Source: JBBIMP01 sp037444305
Lineage (GTDB): Bacteria; Acidobacteriota; UBA6911
Direction: 5' to 3'
Length of the DNA stretch: 11,213 bases
Assembly: GCA_037444305.1 (NCBI GenBank)
Contig: JBBIMP010000078.1
Location: 1 to 11,213 of the forward strand
Both the position numbers and the translations under genes were made by a program. The notes under the pieces were generated by a model. That model saw only the letters and a list, made by a program, of their open reading frames with translations. It ran no database searches and was not told the DNA's origin. This document shows positions 5,744-11,213 of the stretch, in pieces (the first letter of the stretch is position 1; each line of letters starts with the position of its first letter).

Positions 5744-7456
5744 ATGAAATTCAGCATCAAGACCGATCCGAAAACCGGAGAGAAATACGTCGCCGTCCTG
5801 CTCAAGGGAATGTCCCTCCTTCTGAACCCGGTCACCAACAAGAGCACCGCCTTCCCCGATGACGAGCGGGAGAGCCTGGAGCTGCACGGGCTCCTGCCCC
5901 CCGTGGTCAGCACGCTGGAGCAGCAACTGGAGCGCACTTATGAGAACTACCGGGCAAAGTCCTCAAATCTCGAAAAATACATCTACCTGTCCAGTCTCCA
6001 CGACCGGAACCAGGTGTTGTTCTACCGCCTGCTGCTCGAGCACATCGACGAGATGATGCCCATCGTCTACACCCCGGTGGTCGGCGAGGCCTGCCAGAAG
6101 TTCTCGCACATATACCGGCGCCAGCGGGGCCTTTTTATCAGCTATGAACACAGGGACCAGATCCCGGGGCTGCTGCGCAACTCGGGCATCCGCAACGCCT
6201 CCGTGATCGTCGTGACCGACGGCGAGCGCATCCTCGGACTCGGGGACCAGGGGGCCGGCGGCATGGGCATTCCGATCGGCAAACTCTGCCTCTACACGCT
6301 GTGCGCCGGCGTCTCGCCCTACGGCACTCTGCCGATCCTGCTGGACGTCGGCACGGACAACGAAGAGCGCCTTGCCGATCCCCTGTACCTCGGCCTGCGC
6401 CAGCGGCGGATCCGCGGCGAGGCCTACCAGGATTTCATCGACCGGTTCGTCGACGCGGTGAAGGAGGTGTTCCCGAACGTCCTGCTGCAGTGGGAGGACT
6501 TTCTCAAGGGGAACGCCATCCATCAGCTCAACCGCTTCCGGGACCAGCTCTGCACCTTCAACGACGACATCCAGGGGACGGCCGGCGTGGTGGTCGCCGG
6601 CATTTACGGAGCCCTGCGCATCACCGGCGGCGATATGCGCGACCAGCGCGTTCTGATCGCGGGAGCCGGAGCATCGGCGCAGGGAATCTCGGACCTGATC
6701 GTGTCGGCACTCAAGGAAAGCGGGTTAGCACACCAGGAAGCGGTGCGCCGGATCTGGACCACCGACAGCCGGGGGCTGGTGGTCAACGACCGGGAGGGAC
6801 TGGAAGACTTCAAGGCGGCCTACGCCCGGCCCGCTGAGGAGATTGCACATTACAAATGCGGCGACCGCGCGCGAATCACCCTCGCGGAAGCCATTGAGAA
6901 TGCCAAGCCCACGATTCTGATCGGCACCTCGGGCACGCCCGGGACGTTCACCCAGGAAGTGGTCGAGCTGATGGCGCGGCACAATCCCCGCCCGGTGATC
7001 TTCCCGATTTCCAACCCGACTTCCAAGTCGGAGTGCCGGGCCGAGGACGCGATCCGCTGGTCCGGGGGGCGCGCCATCGTGGCCACGGGGAGCCCGTTCG
7101 ATCCCGTGGACTACAATGGGAGGCGTTATCGCATCGGCCAGTGCAACAACTCCTACATCTTCCCGGGCGTCGGCCTGGGAGTGACCGTTTCGCGCGCCCG
7201 GCGCGTCACCGACGGCATGTTCCTCGACGCGGCCAAGGCCCTGGCGGCAGAGGTGAGTCCCGCGGATCTGGCGGAGTGCGCCGTGTTCCCCGGCCTGACG
7301 AAGATCCGGGATTGTTCGCACGCCGTGGCCTGCGCAGTCATCCGCAGGGCTGTCGGCGCGGGGCATGCAGCGCCTGAGGTGCTGGAAGGGCTGGAGGATC
7401 GGGTGCGCAACAAAATGTGGTATCCGGACTACCTCCCGATGCGCTACGAACCCTGA
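5744..7456 (+). CDS. maeA: NAD-type malic enzyme (malate dehydrogenase, oxaloacetate-decarboxylating)
   Basis: A 570-residue cytosolic enzyme of the long malic-enzyme class (about 560-580 residues). It oxidatively decarboxylates L-malate to pyruvate and CO2 with reduction of NAD(P)+, linking the TCA cycle to pyruvate. Recognisable motifs are YTPVVGEACQ (Y109 as the catalytic tyrosine), VTDGERILGLGDQG (157-170), the catalytic lysine K180 in GIPIGKL, the divalent-metal ligands E251 and D252 (QWEDF) and D275 (TFNDDIQGT), the dinucleotide-binding GAGASAQG (307-314), and SNPTSKSEC in the C-terminal half. All active-site residues are in place. NAD preference is inferred from the class, not read from a decisive residue. 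The start follows GGAG at 7-nt spacing, with a candidate promoter upstream. It appears to be a single-gene transcript, unrelated to the flanking genes. Confidence 0.96.
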   Translation: MKFSIKTDPKTGEKYVAVLLKGMSLLLNPVTNKSTAFPDDERESLELHGLLPPVVSTLEQQLERTYENYRAKSSNLEKYIYLSSLHDRNQVLFYRLLLEHIDEMMPIVYTPVVGEACQKFSHIYRRQRGLFISYEHRDQIPGLLRNSGIRNASVIVVTDGERILGLGDQGAGGMGIPIGKLCLYTLCAGVSPYGTLPILLDVGTDNEERLADPLYLGLRQRRIRGEAYQDFIDRFVDAVKEVFPNVLLQWEDFLKGNAIHQLNRFRDQLCTFNDDIQGTAGVVVAGIYGALRITGGDMRDQRVLIAGAGASAQGISDLIVSALKESGLAHQEAVRRIWTTDSRGLVVNDREGLEDFKAAYARPAEEIAHYKCGDRARITLAEAIENAKPTILIGTSGTPGTFTQEVVELMARHNPRPVIFPISNPTSKSECRAEDAIRWSGGRAIVATGSPFDPVDYNGRRYRIGQCNNSYIFPGVGLGVTVSRARRVTDGMFLDAAKALAAEVSPADLAECAVFPGLTKIRDCSHAVACAVIRRAVGAGHAAPEVLEGLEDRVRNKMWYPDYLPMRYEP

Positions 7457-7855
7457 TCCTGGCGTCGGACCCGTGAAGGTCATCGGGAGTGAGGAACGCA
7501 ACCCAAAGCGCACGGCTCGATACAGGCCAAGACTATCATGGGGCGCGGAATCTCGCAGTAGAACACAGCGCAGCGTAGCTACAATCAAGGAAAGCGAATT
7601 TGGGGATACGCGGGAAACGGAAGCCGCGAACGCCGGTGAGCGGTCAGCAAACCCAGTCAAGTAAATCGACCCGTCGCTGCCGCTCCGGGCTCCGTGGATT
7701 CCCCGCCTGCAATCATAGCCAGCGGATATGGTAGCGTAGAGCCGTTGCCGTGGAGTTCTTTTCGCGCGCGGGAAGGATTTTGCAACTTAGCAGCACAGAT
7801 CAGATGAAAGGATGCGGCACGCCGGCATCGCTGCCCCCAAAAGCGAAGGAGACAC
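7457..7855. other. Intergenic region with one arm of an interspersed inverted repeat
   Basis: About 400 bp without a supportable gene; the open frames crossing it are continuations of antisense frames or lack any family feature. It contains the repeat arm at 7667-7717. The last bases carry the ribosome-binding site GAAGGAG (7845-7851) of the serine hydrolase gene. I see no clear terminator for the malic enzyme gene. Confidence 0.6.
7667..7717 (+). repeat. Left arm of a 51-bp imperfect inverted repeat
   Basis: Bases 7667-7695 are the exact reverse complement of 11183-11211 (29 of 29). The next 22 bases continue to match without gaps at 14 of 22 positions, so the similarity is about 43 of 51. 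The pair brackets the serine hydrolase and AAA ATPase genes. On the minus strand both arms can be read as similar peptides ending in GARSGSDGS, a pattern that suggests a dispersed repeat family and not a gene. Confidence 0.75.
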
Positions 7856-9547
7856 ATGATGAAAAACACTATTGTGCGATTGCTGGTGGTCCTGATGATG
7901 GTGTGGCTGGGGAAGACACTGCCGGCATCCCAAGCCCCCTCCCAGCCGGGCCAGGCGCCGGCGGCAACTTCGCAGATCCCGGCAAAGATCGACAAGATCT
8001 TCGAGGCCTGGGACCGTCCGGGGTCGCCCGGCTGTGCCGTGGGTGTGGCGCATCGCGGATTCGTCGTATACGAGCAGGGCTACGGGATGGCCAACCTGGA
8101 ATATGGCGTGCGCATACGTCCCGACACCATCTTCGAATCCGGGTCTGTCGCGAAGCAGTTCACGGCCGCAGCCGTCGTTCTGCTGGCGTTGGACGGCAAA
8201 TTGTCGCTCGATGATCCGGTGCGAAAATATGTTCCGGAACTGCCCGATTTCGGCAAGCCGATCCTGATCCGCCACTTCCTGAATCACACGAGCGGCCTCC
8301 GCAGCCAGTGGCCGATGCTGACGCTCGCCGGCCGGCCGCCCACGCAGGCGGTCCACACGGTGAGCGAAATCCTCGAGCTGGTAAACGGGTACAAGGAACT
8401 GAATTTCCAGCCCGGCGACGAGTACCTGTACAACAACACCGCCTATACCCTGCTGAGCGTCGTGGTGGAGCGCGTGTCGGGCCGGAAGTTCGACGACTTC
8501 TGCCAGGAGCGCCTCTTCAAGCCGCTGGGCATGACGCGCACGCAGTGGCGCGACGATTTCACCGAGATCGTCGAAGACCGCGCGACGGCGTATCGCCGGC
8601 GTCCGGACGGCCGCTTCGGCGCCAACATGTCGTTCACCAACGTCATCGGCAACGGCGGCCTGCTTTCCACGGTGGGCGATTTCCTCCTCTGGAATGCCAA
8701 TCTCGACAATCCGAAGGTCGGGGGCCGGGCCATGGTCGACATGCTGCAGGCGCGCGGCAGGCTGAATGACGGCTTCGAGCTCGAATACGCTCTCGGGCTG
8801 ACTGTGACCGACTACCGCGGTGTCCGGGAGGTCAGTCACGGCGGCTCGACGGCGGGCTACCAGACGTTTTTGGCGCGGTGGCCCGACGAGCAGCTGTCGG
8901 TCGCAGTGCTGTGCAACACGACGGGAACCAATCCGAGGGGCTATGCGCACCAGGTCGCGGACCTTTTCCTGGCCGGAAAGCTGAAGGACCCTCCGGCAGT
9001 GAAGGCCGTCGAGGTGCCGGCCGACACGCTCAGAAGTCTTGCGGGCCTCTACCGCGAGAAGTTGACCGACGCCGTGGTCCGCGTCACCTATGACGCCGAA
9101 GGAAAGGCCCTTCGCTTCGGGGGTCAGACCGTAGTCCCCACTGCGGCAGGCGTGTTCTCCAGCTCGACCGGCGGGAGGACCTACACGGTAGACACCGGCA
9201 CTCCGGCGGGTGCGGTTCGGATCACGGAGAGCGACGGAGGAAGATCGAAGCCGCGGATTTTGGAGCGCGAACAGCCCTTTGCGCCCACGCCGCAGCAGCT
9301 CTCGGCGTATGCGGGCGAATACGTCTGCGAAGAACTCGGCGGGCTTCTCTACACGGTTTACGTGGAGGACAACAGCCTGAGGGTACGCTTCCGGCCGGCG
9401 CAGCGGCAGACGCTGGTTCCGGTTTTCCCGGACGCATTCACGGCCGACGGCAACACGATCCGTTTCACACGGGACGCCGACGGCAGGGTCGAGGGTTTCC
9501 GGGTCTATGCCGGCCGTGTGCGCAACCTGCGCTTCGCCAAACGGTGA
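7856..9547 (+). CDS. Secreted serine hydrolase, class C beta-lactamase / penicillin-binding-protein-like
   Basis: A 563-residue exported protein. Residues 1-26 are a signal peptide (MMKN, a hydrophobic run rich in L, V and M, cleavage near PASQA), followed by a P/A/Q-rich linker. The beta-lactamase-fold domain spans about 45-365: the nucleophile motif SVAK (S97, K100), the YxN motif as YNN (192-194), HTSGL (144-148) and the KTG-equivalent HGG (328-330). A C-terminal beta-rich region (about 375-563), with a family-typical opening LAGLYRE and a second unit starting YAGEYVC, resembles the DUF3471/lipocalin-like tail of this group. Members include D-aminopeptidases, esterases and peptidoglycan-active enzymes; true beta-lactamase activity is uncommon and cannot be inferred. 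ATG 7859, the second codon, has the better spacing to GAAGGAG, so the true start may be one codon later. It is convergent with the downstream ATPase gene. Confidence 0.92.
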   Translation: MMKNTIVRLLVVLMMVWLGKTLPASQAPSQPGQAPAATSQIPAKIDKIFEAWDRPGSPGCAVGVAHRGFVVYEQGYGMANLEYGVRIRPDTIFESGSVAKQFTAAAVVLLALDGKLSLDDPVRKYVPELPDFGKPILIRHFLNHTSGLRSQWPMLTLAGRPPTQAVHTVSEILELVNGYKELNFQPGDEYLYNNTAYTLLSVVVERVSGRKFDDFCQERLFKPLGMTRTQWRDDFTEIVEDRATAYRRRPDGRFGANMSFTNVIGNGGLLSTVGDFLLWNANLDNPKVGGRAMVDMLQARGRLNDGFELEYALGLTVTDYRGVREVSHGGSTAGYQTFLARWPDEQLSVAVLCNTTGTNPRGYAHQVADLFLAGKLKDPPAVKAVEVPADTLRSLAGLYREKLTDAVVRVTYDAEGKALRFGGQTVVPTAAGVFSSSTGGRTYTVDTGTPAGAVRITESDGGRSKPRILEREQPFAPTPQQLSAYAGEYVCEELGGLLYTVYVEDNSLRVRFRPAQRQTLVPVFPDAFTADGNTIRFTRDADGRVEGFRVYAGRVRNLRFAKR

Positions 9548-9624
9548 CAAGCGTCGGACGGACCTCGAAAATACCTGTCTCATTAGTCCCGCCGATCTCT
9601 CTGCCGGAACAATGCACGCCCGGC

Positions 9625-9643
9625 AAGCTGGGATTGCCAGCTT
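9625..9643. terminator. Hairpin between the convergent serine hydrolase and ATPase genes
   Basis: AAGCTGG-GATTG-CCAGCTT is a perfect 7-bp stem with a 5-nt loop in the 134-bp convergent gap. It could end transcription from either side, but there is no T-run on either strand, so the call is weak. Confidence 0.35.
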
Positions 9644-9681
9644 CGCCGATCGCGCCAGTGGGAAAGCTCGGTGGCATTCCT

Positions 9682-10968
9682 TCATCCGGTTTCGGCGGGG
9701 CCGAACAGGATCCAGTCCGGCACGGACCAGAGTCCGGGTCCCAGTTCCGCCACGCGTGCGGCTCGCGACACTACAATGCCGAGGCGCACGGCGTCGTCGC
9801 GCATGCCGGGAATCCGGATATTGTGAAGCGCCGCCGCAAGAGACCGGGCATCGGTGGGGCCAATCCTGCGGCCTGCGCGCGCCTCGATGGCCAGAACCTT
9901 GCGGGCCGAGTGCAGGACAAAGTCGATCTCGAGGCCCGCATGGGTGCGATAAAAATGAATGCGGGGCGCCTCGGCCTGCCAGGAAGCCCACCGGAGAAGC
10001 TCGCACAGGACGAAGGTCTCGTAGATGGCGCCGTCGTCTGCACCCATCCTTTCAGAGAGGGCACGAGCCAGGCCGGGGTCGGTCCAGTAGAGCTTGGGGC
10101 TTTTGACCAGGCGGGCTGTCGTCGTGGGAAGAAGCGGCCGGAGCAGCACGACCTGATACGAGATCTCCAGAAAACGGACATACCGCTTCACGGTGTTCAC
10201 TGCGACTCCCAGCTCCCGTGCAATCTCAGAGTAGGAGAGCAACCGGCCCGTGCGGGCGGCCAGCAGGTTTTGCGCAAGGGCGAACTGATCGAGGTCAGCA
10301 ACCTGCCCGAGGTCGCCAAGGTCTCGCTCCAGGTAGGTCCGCCTGAAGTCCCGCAGCCACACCATGCGGTCTTCCGCCTCGAGCAGTTCGAGGCCCGGGT
10401 AGCCTCCCCAGAGCAGGTGCTCATCGCGTGCATGCCGCCATCGGCGTTCGGCCTCGGCCGTGTGGCGTACCGCAAGTTCGGAGAGGGCGCTCGCGCCATG
10501 GCGCCAGAGGTGATCCAACCCGGAAGGGGGCGCGTCCCGATGGTCGACCCGCTCAACCAGGGCAAGCGGCCAGAGGTCGAGCAAAGTAGCGCGTCCGGCC
10601 AGTGTCTCCCGGATTTGCCGCAGCAGAAGAATCTGGGATGATCCGAGCAGCAGAAACTTGTGTCCCGCCTTCCGGTCTGCGAGCAGCTTGACGGCGTCGA
10701 GCAGGCCCGGCTGTTTCTGGATCTCGTCAAGCACGACCAGCGCGCCGGGGCGGTCGAGGAGGCGCACCGGCGCCGCGGCCAGGCGCAAACGCTCATCGGG
10801 ATCATCGAGCGAGATATAGGCGATCTCGCGCGCTCCGGAATGCGGAAGAAGGTCGCATACGAGGGTTGTCTTTCCGGACTGGCGCGATCCCGTAAGGACG
10901 GTGACGGGCCATCGCTCGATGCGGTGTTGCAGCAGCGGCAGAAGAGCGCGGGGATGATAGTCGGTCAT
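9682..10968 (-). CDS. AAA-family ATPase with DUF4143 C-terminal domain
   Basis: A 428-residue P-loop ATPase. The N-terminal AAA_14 domain has Walker A GSRQSGKT (27-34), Walker B ALVVLDEIQ (76-84) and a sensor-like FLLLGSSQ (105-112). The DUF4143 part begins near YLERDLGDL (212-220), includes a winged-helix-like segment (SYSEIARELGVAVNTVKRYV, about 245-264), and ends in a restriction-endonuclease-like fold with E317, D349 (EIDFVL) and E362-A-R364 in place of the usual E-x-K. Such proteins are abundant in archaea and bacteria, often mobile or defence-associated, and their function is not settled. The ATG at 10968 is chosen because the family's N-terminus starts with a short lead-in like DYHPRALLP. 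A TTG at 11016 would add 16 residues of A/T-rich, promoter-like sequence. No Shine-Dalgarno precedes the ATG, which fits a leaderless mRNA. Confidence 0.93.
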   Translation of the reverse strand: MTDYHPRALLPLLQHRIERWPVTVLTGSRQSGKTTLVCDLLPHSGAREIAYISLDDPDERLRLAAAPVRLLDRPGALVVLDEIQKQPGLLDAVKLLADRKAGHKFLLLGSSQILLLRQIRETLAGRATLLDLWPLALVERVDHRDAPPSGLDHLWRHGASALSELAVRHTAEAERRWRHARDEHLLWGGYPGLELLEAEDRMVWLRDFRRTYLERDLGDLGQVADLDQFALAQNLLAARTGRLLSYSEIARELGVAVNTVKRYVRFLEISYQVVLLRPLLPTTTARLVKSPKLYWTDPGLARALSERMGADDGAIYETFVLCELLRWASWQAEAPRIHFYRTHAGLEIDFVLHSARKVLAIEARAGRRIGPTDARSLAAALHNIRIPGMRDDAVRLGIVVSRAARVAELGPGLWSVPDWILFGPAETG

Positions 10969-10974
10969 GCGTAA

Positions 10975-11003
10975 AATATTGCAGACATATTGCAAAATTT
11001 CAA
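10975..11003 (-). promoter_or_regulatory. Promoter of the DUF4143 ATPase gene (leaderless type), with TGCAATAT repeats
   Basis: On the minus strand TTGAAA (11003-10998) and AATATT (10980-10975) are separated by exactly 17 bp. The -10 box ends 6 bp before the ATG, so transcription would begin at or next to the start codon, agreeing with the absence of a Shine-Dalgarno sequence. Between and over the boxes, TGCAATAT occurs twice at 11-bp spacing (10994-10987 and 10983-10976), one helical turn apart, and GCAATTGC lies further upstream. The island is far richer in A/T than the rest of the window. The repeats could be an operator, perhaps for the protein's own winged-helix segment. Confidence 0.55.
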
Positions 11004-11016
11004 TGAATTTATGCAA

Positions 11017-11213
11017 TTGCTAAGCAAGTCACTGCCCGATGATGACCTGATGGTGTCTGGTGTTCTGGGAATTTCTGGGACAGTGAGCGACTCTCCCCGT
11101 CCGCATCATCCGATGCATATGAACTGCGCTGGGTGACCCACGGTTTCGCGCTTTGTCCATTATGCTTGCCGGACGGCGGTCAACGGAGCCCGGAGCGGCA
11201 GCGACGGGTCGCG
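11017..11213. other. Right-end non-coding region
   Basis: No gene is supportable. It holds a short tandem repeat TTCTGGGA (11063-11070 and 11073-11080) followed by GGGACAG and CTCTCCCC, a pattern reminiscent of degenerate transposon or REP-type flanks, and then the right arm of the inverted repeat. Confidence 0.45.
11161..11211 (-). repeat. Right arm of the 51-bp imperfect inverted repeat
   Basis: Reverse complement of 7667-7717: perfect over 11183-11211 and 14 of 22 over 11161-11182. The window ends two bases after the arm, so its true right boundary cannot be judged. Confidence 0.75.

Noticed and set aside
7787..10006. Minus-strand open frame of 739 codons
   Set aside because: It lies antisense to the serine hydrolase and overlaps the ATPase gene in another frame. 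Its composition (Arg/Pro/His-rich) is that of a G+C-driven shadow frame, and no family motif is visible.
9544..10641. Plus-strand open frame of 365 codons after the serine hydrolase
   Set aside because: It is antisense to the DUF4143 ATPase, lacks a ribosome-binding site and has low-complexity composition.

Overview
The window is about 11.2 kb of G+C-rich bacterial DNA with one scaffold gap of 100 Ns (108-207). The secreted gamma-glutamyltranspeptidase, the secreted serine hydrolase, the large-type malic enzyme, the AAA/DUF4143 ATPase and the short interspersed repeats would fit a Gram-negative environmental bacterium such as an Acidobacteriota MAG. That placement is a guess: there is no rRNA, tRNA or other phylogenetic marker here.

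Layout. (1) 1-406 holds palindromic non-coding sequence, the N gap, and two pairs of direct repeats that are each exactly 55 bp and end at the gap. This looks like a k=55 de Bruijn assembly artefact at the 3' end of ggt. (2) 334-2082 (minus) is a complete periplasmic gamma-glutamyltranspeptidase. (3) 2123-2460 (minus) looks like a decayed, frameshifted and internally deleted SAM-dependent methyltransferase. (4) 2548-5410 (plus) is a compact five-gene unit: a 75-residue very hydrophobic peptide with a signal-peptide-like leader, a Yip1-like multi-pass membrane protein, a SpoIIM/DUF95-family membrane protein, an ABC ATPase and an ABC-2 type permease. Each of the last four genes overlaps the next by 4 bp (ATGA, GTGA, GTGA). 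(5) 5744-7456 (plus) is an NAD-type malic enzyme. (6) 7856-9547 (plus) is a secreted class-C beta-lactamase-like serine hydrolase. (7) 9682-10968 (minus) is an AAA/DUF4143 ATPase, apparently transcribed from a promoter placed so close to its ATG that the mRNA would be leaderless. (8) A 51-bp imperfect inverted repeat (29-bp perfect core) lies at 7667-7717 and 11161-11211, on either side of the last two genes.

The most interesting part is the five-gene unit. A small hydrophobic peptide followed by a multi-pass membrane protein, a SpoIIM/DUF95 protein, an ABC ATPase and a permease is the gene content of circular (head-to-tail cyclised) bacteriocin clusters known from Firmicutes. A strong stem-loop lies between the peptide gene and the rest. 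I propose a circular-bacteriocin-like or other hydrophobic-peptide export and immunity locus in an unexpected host. The peptide itself has no sequence match that I can recognise, so this rests on gene content and peptide design. The remaining genes are ordinary housekeeping or accessory genes with no evident functional link to it.
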